Origin: an uncultured Prochlorococcus sp.
GTDB lineage: Bacteria; Cyanobacteriota; Cyanobacteriia; PCC-6307; Cyanobiaceae
NCBI RefSeq assembly: GCF_902522795.1
Contig: NZ_CABYWZ010000004.1
Coordinates: forward strand, 25,541-89,540
DNA: 64,000 nt
Direction of reading: 5' to 3'
The notes under the pieces are model-generated. The model did no database searches and was not told where the DNA came from. It was given only the letters and a program-made list of their open reading frames with translations. How positions within the stretch are numbered: position 1 is the first letter of the stretch; every line of letters begins with the position of its first letter. Below, in pieces: positions 1-8,656 of this stretch. The position numbers and the translations under genes were made by a program.

Positions 1-237
1 TAATGAAGAGTCATTATCGTTGGAAAATCTTACAGTTAATAGCTCCTCTTCTGTTATGTTACCTGATTTATCTAAAAGTTCTGGATGTATTGTGTACTTT
101 TTTTGTTTAAAACTGGAAGTACTTAAACGTTTCTTTTTATTATCGGATATACCCCAGCCATTAGACATTACTTTAAAAGCTTTCCACACTAAATAAGTTA
201 AGGCCGCAGAATATATAATTGGAAATAGAATAGTCAT
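1..237 (-). CDS. DUF2973-type small protein, 3' end outside window
   Basis: The reading frame starts with ATG at 237 and stays open to the left edge (79 codons visible), so the C-terminus is missing. The N-terminus (MTILFPIIYSAALTYLVWKA) is one hydrophobic segment. A polar part follows with the pattern HPELLDKSGNITEEELLTVR. That pattern (HPE-hL-D-GN-h-EE-LL-hRF) is what I associate with the cyanobacterial DUF2973 family, whose function is unknown. The protein is probably membrane-anchored. The gene is divergent from the HtrA gene across about 170 bp. The family call comes from memory of the motif. Confidence 0.7.
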   Translation of the reverse strand, partial: MTILFPIIYSAALTYLVWKAFKVMSNGWGISDNKKKRLSTSSFKQKKYTIHPELLDKSGNITEEELLTVRFSNDNDSSL

Positions 238-409
238 TGGACTTATAAATTAATTTGATATATTTTTAATATCATAGCCCGAAAAAAAGAAATTTAGCTA
301 TTTTAAGTCACTAAATTATTCTCTAGAATCAATTAATTAAATTACTAGTTAAATTTAAATTCCACTTGTATGGTGGAATAAATTCCCGAATAACATTAAA
401 AAATCAAAA

Positions 410-1531
410 TTGAAAATATACTTCCAAAAGCTATTACTAATCATCTCATTAATTCCAGTAGGCATTATGTATCCCGCAAAAGTAATATCACAGCCATTAA
501 GCAAACCAAAAATTAATGAAGTTAGTTTATTTTCAAACAAATCTTTCATAACTAAAGCTGTAGAAAGAACCGGTGCAGCTGTGGTGACAATTGATACTCA
601 AAGATATGTTAAAAAAAGAAATTTTCCAAGAAATTCTCAACTATTTCTAGATCCATATTTTGAAAGATTGTTTGGATTAGATTTGCCTAACGAAAATCGA
701 CCAAGGATAGAGCAAAACCAAGGCAGTGGATTTATATTTGCAGATGGACTTGTAATGACCAATGCTCATGTAGTGAATGGATCAGATAAGGTAATTGTTG
801 GTTTAACCAATGGCAAAAAGTTAAATGCTAAACTGATAGGCCAAGACTCTTTTACTGATTTAGCTGTGCTAAAGATTGAAGGGAAAGGGCCATGGCCAAA
901 AGCAAAATTGGGCGATTCTGCAAAGGTTAAAGTTGGTGATTGGGCTATAGCAGTTGGAAATCCATTCGGACTGGAAAATACAGTTACACTTGGTATTATT
1001 AGTAATCTAAATAGAAACGTAAGTCAATTAGGAATATACGATAAAAAACTTGAACTGATACAAACAGACGCTGCTATTAATCCTGGCAATTCTGGAGGTC
1101 CACTGTTGAATAGCGATGGAGAAGTAATTGGAATTAATACGTTGATAAGATCAGGTCCAGGAGCGGGTTTGAGTTTCGCAATCCCAATTAATAAAGCTAA
1201 GGAAATAGCCTATCAACTTTTAAACAATGGTAAAGTAATACATCCTATGATTGGAATTAGCCTAATAGAAGAAAGTATTTTTGAGAGAAAAAATAATGTC
1301 GTAAAAGTTGGATATGTAGTACCGAACAGTCCAGCTGAAAAAAGTGGAATAAAGATAGATGATATTTTAATTAAAATAGGCAATAAAGATATTGAAACCG
1401 CGTCAGATGTAATAGAACAAATTAGTAAAAATGGTATCAAAAAACAAGTAAATATATTATTGAAGCGTAAAAATAAATTTATTAAATTAAAAGTAATGCC
1501 AACTGATATTACTAATCTACAAAATAACTAA
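410..1531 (+). CDS. HtrA/Deg-family periplasmic serine protease
   Basis: A 373-residue trypsin-like protease with one PDZ domain, expected to degrade or refold damaged proteins outside the cytoplasm. Residues 1-28 form a signal peptide or anchor. The catalytic triad is visible: His120 in TNAHVV, Asp150 in DLAVLK and Ser228 in the GNSGGPLL loop. The PDZ domain covers roughly 275-365. The start is a TTG at 410, because the frame has no ATG between the upstream stop and the hydrophobic segment. The next ATG (MYPAK) would cut the signal peptide. Cyanobacteria carry several Deg proteases (HtrA, HhoA, HhoB), and I cannot say which one this is. Confidence 0.93.
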   Translation: MKIYFQKLLLIISLIPVGIMYPAKVISQPLSKPKINEVSLFSNKSFITKAVERTGAAVVTIDTQRYVKKRNFPRNSQLFLDPYFERLFGLDLPNENRPRIEQNQGSGFIFADGLVMTNAHVVNGSDKVIVGLTNGKKLNAKLIGQDSFTDLAVLKIEGKGPWPKAKLGDSAKVKVGDWAIAVGNPFGLENTVTLGIISNLNRNVSQLGIYDKKLELIQTDAAINPGNSGGPLLNSDGEVIGINTLIRSGPGAGLSFAIPINKAKEIAYQLLNNGKVIHPMIGISLIEESIFERKNNVVKVGYVVPNSPAEKSGIKIDDILIKIGNKDIETASDVIEQISKNGIKKQVNILLKRKNKFIKLKVMPTDITNLQNN

Positions 1532-1536
1532 AAAAT

Positions 1537-1679
1537 TTAATTGTCATTCCGTTTAAGTATTTCCACACATCTAGAAATACATCTACCATCCTTATATCGC
1601 AAGAAGTAATGCATTCAAAATAACTTTCAATAGGATCAGAAATTTGAAAATGTTTTTCTTGGAAATCGAAATTTTTCAT
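1537..1679 (-). pseudogene. Small Cys-rich conserved-looking protein, apparently frameshifted
   Basis: From ATG at 1679 the frame reads MKNFDFQEKHFQIS, then IESYFECITSCDI. Near 1590 the coding signal jumps to another frame, which reads DGRCISRCVEILKRNDN and stops at 1537-1539, six bases past the htrA stop. If the first frame is kept, it instead runs through an unrelated tail into the htrA coding sequence. The joined product would be about 47 residues with regularly spaced cysteines (ECITSC...CISRC), like a small metal- or disulfide-binding protein. One missing base near 1590-1592 explains the break. This could be a real 1-nt deletion or a sequencing error. The function is unknown. Confidence 0.5.
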
Positions 1680-1788
1680 TTAAACTATTAAAACCTATTT
1701 TGTATTTTAAGATTAATTAAGGACGGTCAACTATGTAAAGATAAATGAGTGATCTTACTTAGCCAATTGTGAATTTTATAAAAATTAA

Positions 1789-3414
1789 TCAAATTTTTTG
1801 GCTTTGAGTTTTTTCTAAAAAATATTCGTAATTACCATCATATGATAATAACTTTGAATCTTTAATTTCAATAATTCTATTTGCAACCTTTGAAATAAAA
1901 TACCGATCATGAGAAATGATTAATAATGAACCTTTATAATTTTTAATTGCTAATTCTAAGTTTTCCTTAGATTGCAGATCCAAATGATTAGTTGGTTCGT
2001 CCAAAAGAAGGAAATTACTAGGATTAATAATCATGAGCGCCAATGCTAATCTTGCCTTTTCTCCCCCACTGAGTTGTTTAATATATTTAAAAACAGTTTC
2101 ATTTTGAAAGCCAAAACCCCCTAAAAATGTTCTAACTTTTTTTTGGGACCATTCTGGAGACTTTTTACATATTAAATCAATAACCCTTTCTTCAAGTGAA
2201 AGTGCTTCAGCCTGATTCTGTTCATAATAGCTAGTAATTATATTATGTTTACCAAGATTAATTTCTCCAATTTCAGGAGATATTTTTTTCATAATAATTT
2301 TAAGTAATGTAGATTTGCCGCAGCCATTAGGTCCCAATATTGCTATTTTCTCCCCAGAAGAAATCTTTAAATTAATATCTAAAAAAAGAATTTTATCCTC
2401 AAAACTATGAGACAAATTTTTTATATTTAGAACTATTTTTCCTGAGCGAGGGCATTCTGGAAAATTAAAAACAGGACTTTTTGATTGTGCTACAGGAGCC
2501 TCAATTTTAGAAATCTTTTTTAATTGTTTTTCTCTACTCTTTGCTTGAGAACTTCTAGTTGCACTAGCTCTAAATCTATCTATATACCTCTTCTGTAACT
2601 CAATTTCTTTTTGTTGTAATTGATATGCCTTATTTTGTGATTCTTCATTCAAAGATTTCTGTTCAACAAAAAAAGAATAGTTCCCATTATACGTTTCAGA
2701 TGTTCCTCTATCTACAAAAATTATTTTTTTACATAATTTATCTAAAAAATATCTATCATGACTAATTATAATAACCGCAATTTTAAGCGATGATAGATAT
2801 TCTTCCAACCAAAAAATAGTTTCTAAATCTAAATGATTGGTTGGTTCATCCAGCAAAAGTAAATCAGGTTTTTGTAAGATTATTTTTCCAAGTGCAACTT
2901 TCATCTGCCAACCACCTGAGAAATTACCAACTAATTTGTCAGCATCTTCTATAGAAAAGCCTAATTTTGGTAATATTTTTTCTACATCAGATTGCATTTG
3001 ATAACCACCTAAAGCTTCAAATTTTGCTTGATATTTTGAGAGTTGATTTACAAAAATTTCAAGTTCATCGGAATTTGTTTTTATATCCAACGATTTCATT
3101 TTATTCTCAATTTCTAAAAGTTTAATAGCAACAATTTGTATATCTTTGAAAGAACTTTCTAATTCCTGTCTCACTGAAAAATTCAAATTACAATCAAATT
3201 CTTGCTTTAAATGGGCAATTTTAGGATTTCCCTCTTTGATGATCGTTCCACTTGTTTGCTCTTCCTCTCCAATTAAAATCTTAAATTGAGTTGATTTACC
3301 TGCACCATTAGAACCAACTAAGCCAACTTTTTCTCCTTTCTTAATCTCCCAACTAATATTTTTTAAAACAACATCTGTAGAATAAATTTTGCTTACACCT
3401 TCAAATCTAATCAC
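1789..3414 (-). CDS. ABC-F family ATPase (Uup/EttA/YbiT type)
   Basis: A 541-residue protein with two ATP-binding cassettes and no membrane segments, which is the ABC-F architecture. The first cassette has Walker A GSNGAGKST (residues 34-42), signature FSGGW and Walker B LLLLDEPTNHLD. The second has GPNGCGKST, signature LSGGEKARLAL and another DEPTNHLD. The charged linker between them (about 240-330) matches the P-site tRNA interaction motif region. ABC-F proteins act on the ribosome in translation or, as Uup, in genome stability. The sequence alone does not separate these. The start is ATG. Confidence 0.92.
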   Translation of the reverse strand: MIRFEGVSKIYSTDVVLKNISWEIKKGEKVGLVGSNGAGKSTQFKILIGEEEQTSGTIIKEGNPKIAHLKQEFDCNLNFSVRQELESSFKDIQIVAIKLLEIENKMKSLDIKTNSDELEIFVNQLSKYQAKFEALGGYQMQSDVEKILPKLGFSIEDADKLVGNFSGGWQMKVALGKIILQKPDLLLLDEPTNHLDLETIFWLEEYLSSLKIAVIIISHDRYFLDKLCKKIIFVDRGTSETYNGNYSFFVEQKSLNEESQNKAYQLQQKEIELQKRYIDRFRASATRSSQAKSREKQLKKISKIEAPVAQSKSPVFNFPECPRSGKIVLNIKNLSHSFEDKILFLDINLKISSGEKIAILGPNGCGKSTLLKIIMKKISPEIGEINLGKHNIITSYYEQNQAEALSLEERVIDLICKKSPEWSQKKVRTFLGGFGFQNETVFKYIKQLSGGEKARLALALMIINPSNFLLLDEPTNHLDLQSKENLELAIKNYKGSLLIISHDRYFISKVANRIIEIKDSKLLSYDGNYEYFLEKTQSQKI

Positions 3415-3486
3415 TGTTTTAAAAATAGAATTTACAAAATCTGTGGCTTATTTACTAAAAAATATTTTGTGGAATAAAATTAAATC

Positions 3487-3663
3487 ATGAAAAGAATAGA
3501 ACAAATTGTAGTGATTTTTATAGCTGCAGCTCTTGCAATTCCAAGTTATTGGTTTTTTTGGACTTTAGCTGGTGGAGGTGGCTACAACAAAAGAATAAAA
3601 CCTATTCCTAGTCAAAATAATAATTATTCTAAACCTTTTCCTAAAGACCTCCTCGAGCCTTGA
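3487..3663 (+). CDS. 58-aa single-pass membrane peptide
   Basis: An ATG-initiated small ORF of 58 residues: MKRIEQIVV, a hydrophobic stretch (about residues 7-29), then GGGGYNKRIKP and a polar, proline-containing tail ending DLLEP. It lies just upstream of, and divergent from, the ABC-F gene. Its last 23 bp overlap the 3' end of the convergent Nif11-like gene. The TM segment followed by a positive stretch looks like a real small membrane protein. I do not recognise a family. Confidence 0.6.
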   Translation: MKRIEQIVVIFIAAALAIPSYWFFWTLAGGGGYNKRIKPIPSQNNNYSKPFPKDLLEP

Positions 3664-3871
3664 TTAACCACATTTTAGTTGCCTCATCATCAATAGTACT
3701 CAAATATTCAATAACCTCCTCTTTAGTCACAGCAATATTTAACTCGTTTCCAATATCGCATATTTTATCTAAGGCTTTTTTAGGATTAGTTAAGGCTGTC
3801 ATAAACAGACTTTGTTTCTTTTTGGAATCGTTGGCTATTAACTTATAGAGCTTTTCAGCATTACTGGACAT
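3641..3871 (-). CDS. Nif11-like small protein ending in a double-glycine-like tail
   Basis: A 76-residue protein. The pattern (LYKLIANDSKKKQSLFM, then A--NP-KALDKI-DIGNELNI-VTKEEVIEYL) resembles the Nif11 domain used as the leader of ribosomal peptide precursors: a helix, a short loop, then G-x-x-h-T--E-h. The tail KARGGL carries a GG but no core peptide follows, so if this is a leader the core has been lost. No peptide-modification enzyme lies nearby. The start is ATG at 3871. The 3' end overlaps the 58-aa membrane gene. The family call is by eye only. Confidence 0.6.
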   Translation of the reverse strand: MSSNAEKLYKLIANDSKKKQSLFMTALTNPKKALDKICDIGNELNIAVTKEEVIEYLSTIDDEATKMWLIKARGGL

Positions 3872-3905
3872 GTTTTTAAAATCTATTTATTAATAGATTA
3901 TTACT

Positions 3906-4244
3906 TCAAGCTACATTTTGTTCATTATATTTATTATTAGATAAATCATTATCCACATCTTTTATCTCTTTTGCAGAGGCATCTGCCATACTTCTTGCAT
4001 CTAAACATAAAACTTTTCTTAGTTTCGCAAAGTTAGCTGCGTGAGACTTTCTACCATCTTTTTGAGCATAATACTCAGACTGCTGAAGAATATGGTGAAG
4101 ATGAGTTAACAAATATGGACTAATTACCGCTGATACCAAAACGTCACTATTTTCATTATCGTGAGAATCTGAATTGACTAATCTTTTTTTCGGTTTATCA
4201 ATTATCGACCTTTTAGAAGAATCAATTTTTCTTGAATTTTTCAT
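3906..4244 (-). CDS. Conserved-looking hypothetical protein, 112 aa
   Basis: The start is taken as ATG at 4244 (MKNSRKIDSSKRS). A TTG five codons upstream is less likely. The N-terminus is basic and low in complexity. The middle (VSAVISPYLLTHLHHILQQS, then EYYAQKDGRKSHAANFAKL) looks like two amphipathic helices, and the tail is acidic and Asn-rich. There is no membrane segment or known motif. It is divergent from the ribbon-helix-helix gene across about 117 bp that contain an inverted repeat, so the two may be co-regulated. The function is unknown. Confidence 0.6.
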   Translation of the reverse strand: MKNSRKIDSSKRSIIDKPKKRLVNSDSHDNENSDVLVSAVISPYLLTHLHHILQQSEYYAQKDGRKSHAANFAKLRKVLCLDARSMADASAKEIKDVDNDLSNNKYNEQNVA

Positions 4245-4294
4245 GGGACAATAAAACAATTAATTGATACGGACAAAAATTTCCTTACTAATAA

Positions 4295-4333
4295 TATACA
4301 CAAAGATAGTATCCTTGACTAACTGTGTATACT
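4295..4333. promoter_or_regulatory. Inverted repeat overlapping a -10 element, candidate RHH operator
   Basis: TATACACA at 4295-4302 and its reverse complement TGTGTATA at 4324-4331 are separated by 21 bp. The right arm overlaps TATACT (4328-4333), a good -10 hexamer about 29 bp before the RHH gene's ATG. The position in a divergent intergenic region before a ribbon-helix-helix gene suggests autoregulation. This is inference. Confidence 0.35.
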
Positions 4334-4361
4334 AATAAGTAACAGTTATCAACTTTGACAC

Positions 4362-4664
4362 ATGGCTACCCGCCAAAACTCAACTAATGGGAAGCCAAAA
4401 TCCCCCAGAATTCAAGTAGTCCTTCCAGAATTAATATGTGAGCAATTAACTCTTTTGGCCGACAATGAATCTAGGACAGTAAGTAATATGGCAAAAGTGT
4501 TAATACAAGAGGGTATAAAAAAATATTTCGAAAAAGAAATTAAATCACCTATTTCAGAAACTAATTTAAATACTGATAAATTTAGAGATGAACTTGAAAA
4601 ACAAAGTGTCAGAAGATTAAAAAGAGCACCTCAAAGGATAAGATACTATAAAAAATCTGATTAA
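4362..4664 (+). CDS. Ribbon-helix-helix (CopG/MetJ/Arc-like) DNA-binding protein
   Basis: A 100-residue protein. Residues about 15-55 show the RHH pattern: a short strand RIQVVLPE, then helix ICEQLTLLADNE, the S-RTVSNMAKVLIQEGIKKY turn and a second helix. The N-terminus is basic (MATRQNSTNGKPKSPR) and the C-terminus is rich in Arg and Lys. It probably binds DNA as a dimer. No toxin-like partner is fused or directly adjacent, so a simple repressor is more likely than an antitoxin. The 3' end lies 4 bp from the convergent ktrA-like gene. Confidence 0.7.
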   Translation: MATRQNSTNGKPKSPRIQVVLPELICEQLTLLADNESRTVSNMAKVLIQEGIKKYFEKEIKSPISETNLNTDKFRDELEKQSVRRLKRAPQRIRYYKKSD

Positions 4665-4668
4665 AAGA

Positions 4669-5373
4669 TTAATTCTGAGGCAATTTCTGTAAATCAGCGG
4701 TTTTTCCCATTACTACCAAAATATTTCCTCTTTCTAAGATATATTTTGCTGGAGGATTAACTGTTAACTCTTCAGCAGGTCCTGCTGCAAGGACATTAAC
4801 CAAATAATTTTTCCTCAAATTCAAATCTCTCAAGGATCTTCCAATAAATTCCTCTGGAACAGTTATTTCATCTATACCAGTTTGGTTATCGAGTTCCAAT
4901 CTTTCAATTAGATTTGGTCTAACTAGTTCTAAACCTAATCTCTCACCTTGCATTCTGGAAGGGAAGACAACTTTATCTGCACCTACCCTTTTTAACATTT
5001 TTTCGTGCAAGTCACTCGTTGCTCTTGCTATTACTCTTTTCACTTTGCTGCCTTCACTATCTTTAGCAATAAGTGTCGTAGTTATACTTGCTTCAATAGG
5101 TTCACTTATACCTACTACAACGGTATTCATTTCAAGAATTCCAGATTCCTTCATAGACTCTTCGTCAGTACAATCTACAACTCTAGCCTCTATAGAAGGT
5201 TCCAATTGCCTCAAATCATCAATAGCTTTTTCCGAATAATCTGCAGCCAAAACATCAGCACCATTACTTATAAGTTCTCTACAAACAGCAGTTCCAAATC
5301 GTCCAACGCCAACAACTGCAAAAGTGAGGGATTCTTTTTCTCTTTTTTGAGACCACTGCCACCAATCAGCCAT
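4669..5373 (-). CDS. ktrA: KtrA/TrkA-type regulatory subunit of a K+ transporter
   Basis: A cytoplasmic RCK protein of 234 residues that gates a KtrB-type channel. The N-terminal Rossmann fold has FAVVGVGRFGTAVC and an acidic residue after the second strand (AADYS), typical of TrkA_N. The C-terminal TrkA_C domain contains EFIGRSLRDLNLRKNYLVNV. ATG at 5373 (MADWWQWSQ) is chosen over a TTG at 5388. The gene lies 17 bp downstream of the KtrB gene, so a two-gene unit is likely. Overall homology to TrkA/KtrA is clear. Confidence 0.88.
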   Translation of the reverse strand: MADWWQWSQKREKESLTFAVVGVGRFGTAVCRELISNGADVLAADYSEKAIDDLRQLEPSIEARVVDCTDEESMKESGILEMNTVVVGISEPIEASITTTLIAKDSEGSKVKRVIARATSDLHEKMLKRVGADKVVFPSRMQGERLGLELVRPNLIERLELDNQTGIDEITVPEEFIGRSLRDLNLRKNYLVNVLAAGPAEELTVNPPAKYILERGNILVVMGKTADLQKLPQN

Positions 5374-5390
5374 AATAAACTCAGTCAATC

Positions 5391-6797
5391 CTATACATAA
5401 AGATCAGCCCTAGGATAGCCAATTCTCTTTTGTCTATCTATTCTACTCTTATAAAGAGCCTGCCAAAGTGCACTTAAAAGCAAAAGGATACCAAGTCTGC
5501 CCACAAACATTCCGACAATAAGAATAAATTGGCCGAAATGATTTAGTTTTGTAGTTAAACCAATATCAAAACCAACAGTTGCAAATGCAGATATGCAAGT
5601 GAACAAAATTTCTAGGAATGTGAAAGATTCTTTCTTAACAAAGGTATTTGTTGTACTAAGCAACATTGCCATTAACAGAACAAAAAGCAAAGATCCAACT
5701 GTGATTCCAACTGCCTTTAAAATAACTTTATCTGAAATTAATCTATTGCTAATAATTACATCTTTCTGACCTCTTAAGGTTGATCTAGTTGCAGCCATTA
5801 AAGCAATAAATGTAGTTGTTTTTATGCCTCCACCAGTACCTCCGGTACTGGCACCAATAAACATTAGAGTCATTAATAACAATAGACCGGTATCCGATAT
5901 AGAGTTCAATGAGATTGGGTAATTTGTGAAGCCTGCAGTTCTAGCACTTACTGTTTCAAAGACTGATGACATTAACCGTTCAAAAAAATTCAAATTGTTG
6001 AAAAATTGACTATTTAGCAATGATTCAGTAATAAATAATCCTAATGATCCGAATACTATTAGAGACAAACTTGTCCTAATAACTAGTCTGGAATGAAGGC
6101 TTAATTTTTTATAAGAAAGATTTCTTTTATTACTCCAAATATCATCAATAACCCGCCAACCTAATCCACCCATAACAATGAGAAAAATAAAAACACCATT
6201 AACCAAATAATTTGCTCTATAGTCTTGAATACTATTAGACATTAAAGAAAATCCTGCATTGTTATATGCCGATATGCTGTGAAAAATTGAGGACCATAAT
6301 CTTTCCCAATTATTTTGAATATCTACAAATCCAAAAGAATATAAAACAATTGCGCCCAAGGATATGATACTAATGGCAGTAATAGCAATGCTTTGAAAAG
6401 TTCGACCAATTCCTCCGACTCCAAATTCGTCTAGAGTCTTTCCTTTATCTAATCTAGTTCTTAGCTTTGCCCCCTTTACGACAAATCCCTGTAAAAATGT
6501 AGTAATAGCCATTAATCCTAGACCACCTGATAAAAGCATAAAAGCTAAAAAAACTTGGCCAAAGAAATTTAAATCAACACCAATATCTATTATGGTTAGG
6601 CCAGTAACGGTTATTGCAGAAGTAGAAGTAAAAAATGCTTCCCACAAACCAACTTTTGAAGATGAACATAATGGTGAACTCAAAATTAAAGTTCCAATGC
6701 AAATAATAAACAAGCCTGTAACAATAGTAAATTGTGGTACTGATAGCTTTTTGTAAGCATCTTTGAACTTATACACCTTACTTGTGAATTTCACCAT
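5391..6797 (-). CDS. ktrB: KtrB/TrkH-family cation (K+) transporter membrane subunit
   Basis: A 468-residue polytopic membrane protein of the SKT (TrkH/KtrB/HKT) family, expected to import K+, often driven by Na+. It has about eight to ten hydrophobic segments and the repeated pore-loop pattern, including STSAITVTGLTIIDIG, SISAYNNAGFSL, VSARTAGFTNYPI and CISAFATVGFDIGL. Each has the conserved glycine of a K+ selectivity filter. STGGTGGGIKTTTF follows the third pore loop. It lies upstream of ktrA and 1 bp from the upstream SLC13-type gene, so all three are probably one transcript. Confidence 0.92.
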   Translation of the reverse strand: MVKFTSKVYKFKDAYKKLSVPQFTIVTGLFIICIGTLILSSPLCSSSKVGLWEAFFTSTSAITVTGLTIIDIGVDLNFFGQVFLAFMLLSGGLGLMAITTFLQGFVVKGAKLRTRLDKGKTLDEFGVGGIGRTFQSIAITAISIISLGAIVLYSFGFVDIQNNWERLWSSIFHSISAYNNAGFSLMSNSIQDYRANYLVNGVFIFLIVMGGLGWRVIDDIWSNKRNLSYKKLSLHSRLVIRTSLSLIVFGSLGLFITESLLNSQFFNNLNFFERLMSSVFETVSARTAGFTNYPISLNSISDTGLLLLMTLMFIGASTGGTGGGIKTTTFIALMAATRSTLRGQKDVIISNRLISDKVILKAVGITVGSLLFVLLMAMLLSTTNTFVKKESFTFLEILFTCISAFATVGFDIGLTTKLNHFGQFILIVGMFVGRLGILLLLSALWQALYKSRIDRQKRIGYPRADLYV

Positions 6798-6798
6798 A

Positions 6799-8607
6799 TT
6801 ACCCGTAATTTAGAATTATCAATGCAGGCACTGTAAAAGACATTATAAGTGTTAATCCAGCTCCATATTTTGCGATATCAAAAAATCTATATCTTCCAGG
6901 ACCATAAACCATTAAATTTGTTTGATAACCCATTGGAGTCAAGAAAGATTGACTTGCGCCGAACAAAACAAGCATTATTAAAGCGCTTGGTGAAATGCCT
7001 AAAACATTTGAGAATTCAATAGCAACAGGCAAAATCAAAGCAACTGATGCAGCATTACTTATAAATTGTGTAAGAAGAACTGTCGATACAAAAATTACAA
7101 ATAGTGCAAAATACAGAGGCATTCCATTAAGGGCAAAGTTTAGATTGACAGCAATTAAATCTGCTAATCCTGTTACTTGCATAGCTACACTAAAGCATGA
7201 CAAAGATCCCAACAATAAAATGACGTCTAACCTAATTGATTTTTGTATCTCTGCAGGTCTTAAACATCCACAAGCTACCATGGCAATGACTGCTAAAAGG
7301 ACTGAACCTACCAATGGAATATTAGAAACTGAAGGCAAAACCACCATTCCTATTGCAATTGCAATCGATATAGGTTTTTTTATCAAAAAAGGTAAGTCAT
7401 CTTCGAATTGATCCAAAATAAGCAAATCATTACTAGCTTGTAAACCTCTTATTGAATCTAATGGTGCTTGCAATAGTAAAACATCTCCAGCCCTTAAAAC
7501 AGCTTGACCCAATCTCTCCTGAACAGTTTGTTGTCCTCTTCTTAATGCTAAAACTGTTGCATTATGACGCTGCCTAAATCTTAATTCTCTCAAACTTGCA
7601 CCGGCTAGAGTTGAACCAGCTGGTAACAAGGCTTCAAAGGTCTTAGTACCTTCATCATCTGAGAAAACATTAGCTCCATCGAAAGATGTTTTATTTTCTC
7701 CTAACAGAATGGTATGTTCCTGCTGCAATCTAAATAAGTCAGCCCTTGTAACGCGGATAATTAATCTATCATCAGGTTCAATCTTTCTATCAGCCAAAGG
7801 AGGAAGCATAACTTTTCCACTTCGTTGCAATTCCAGAACATCAACGTCAAATCGTCTTTGCAATCTACTATTTCTGACAGATTGTCCAACTAATTCTGAA
7901 GTAGAGGGAATAGTAATTTCAGTAAAATAAATATTCATATCACCATTTTTAATAAACTCCTTATCTCTCCCTCTATCTGGCAAAAGCATATCAGACACAA
8001 GAATCATATAGGTTGTACCGATAAGCCACACAGGAATTCCTATTGAAGTCAAACTAAATAATTCCAAAGCTCCATAACCTAATTGTTGACTGATATCACT
8101 TACAAGAAGATTTACTGAGCTACCTAATAATGTTAGAGTTCCACCGAGTAAAGTAGCAAAAGAAAGAGGTAATAAAACTTTTGATGGTGATATATTTCTT
8201 CTCTCGCACCAACTTTCAATTAAAGGTAACAAAGATGCTACTACTGGAGTATTAGGAACAATTCCTGATATTGGAGCAATCAAAAAAGCTATTAAAGAAA
8301 TTAATTTCCTTGGAGTTCTAATATTTTCAGAAGAAATCAATTCTCTTACTCTGTCTAAGGCACCACTCTTAAATAATGCAGAGGAAACTGCAAACAAACC
8401 CATAAGGGTAATTAATGACGGGCTACCAAATCCAGCTAAAGCTTTTTCAGGAGAAAGAACCCCAGTAGCTATAAATATTCCAACACATAACAAACCAGTC
8501 AATTCTGGCGCAATAGTATTTTTAATAAACAAAATTATTGACATTATTAAAACAACTACCGTTATAAACGCATCAAAATTATGACTAACTGCTGCAATTA
8601 AATTCAT
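6799..8607 (-). CDS. SLC13/DASS-type carrier with two TrkA_C domains
   Basis: A 602-residue membrane protein. The N-terminal half has hydrophobic helices and the motif SGIVPNTPVVASLLPLIESW. The C-terminal half has a second set with FISNAASVALILPVAIEF. These are the paired SNT-like motifs of the DASS (sodium:dicarboxylate/sulfate) family. Between them (about 225-400) lie two RCK_C/TrkA_C units: EITIPSTSELVGQSVRNSRL, and a second containing LLPAGSTLAGASLRELRFRQ. The substrate cannot be read from sequence; sulfate or a dicarboxylate is usual in the family. It is the first gene of a tight cluster with ktrB and ktrA. Confidence 0.88.
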   Translation of the reverse strand: MNLIAAVSHNFDAFITVVVLIMSIILFIKNTIAPELTGLLCVGIFIATGVLSPEKALAGFGSPSLITLMGLFAVSSALFKSGALDRVRELISSENIRTPRKLISLIAFLIAPISGIVPNTPVVASLLPLIESWCERRNISPSKVLLPLSFATLLGGTLTLLGSSVNLLVSDISQQLGYGALELFSLTSIGIPVWLIGTTYMILVSDMLLPDRGRDKEFIKNGDMNIYFTEITIPSTSELVGQSVRNSRLQRRFDVDVLELQRSGKVMLPPLADRKIEPDDRLIIRVTRADLFRLQQEHTILLGENKTSFDGANVFSDDEGTKTFEALLPAGSTLAGASLRELRFRQRHNATVLALRRGQQTVQERLGQAVLRAGDVLLLQAPLDSIRGLQASNDLLILDQFEDDLPFLIKKPISIAIAIGMVVLPSVSNIPLVGSVLLAVIAMVACGCLRPAEIQKSIRLDVILLLGSLSCFSVAMQVTGLADLIAVNLNFALNGMPLYFALFVIFVSTVLLTQFISNAASVALILPVAIEFSNVLGISPSALIMLVLFGASQSFLTPMGYQTNLMVYGPGRYRFFDIAKYGAGLTLIMSFTVPALIILNYG

Positions 8608-8656
8608 ACGAAACTTATTTAACTCAATATACCCAAAAACAATATTTCAAAAAAGT

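Noticed and set aside
6995..7411. 138-codon plus-strand frame inside the SLC13-type gene
   Set aside because: It is antisense to the membrane helices of the carrier; no independent start signal or domain.
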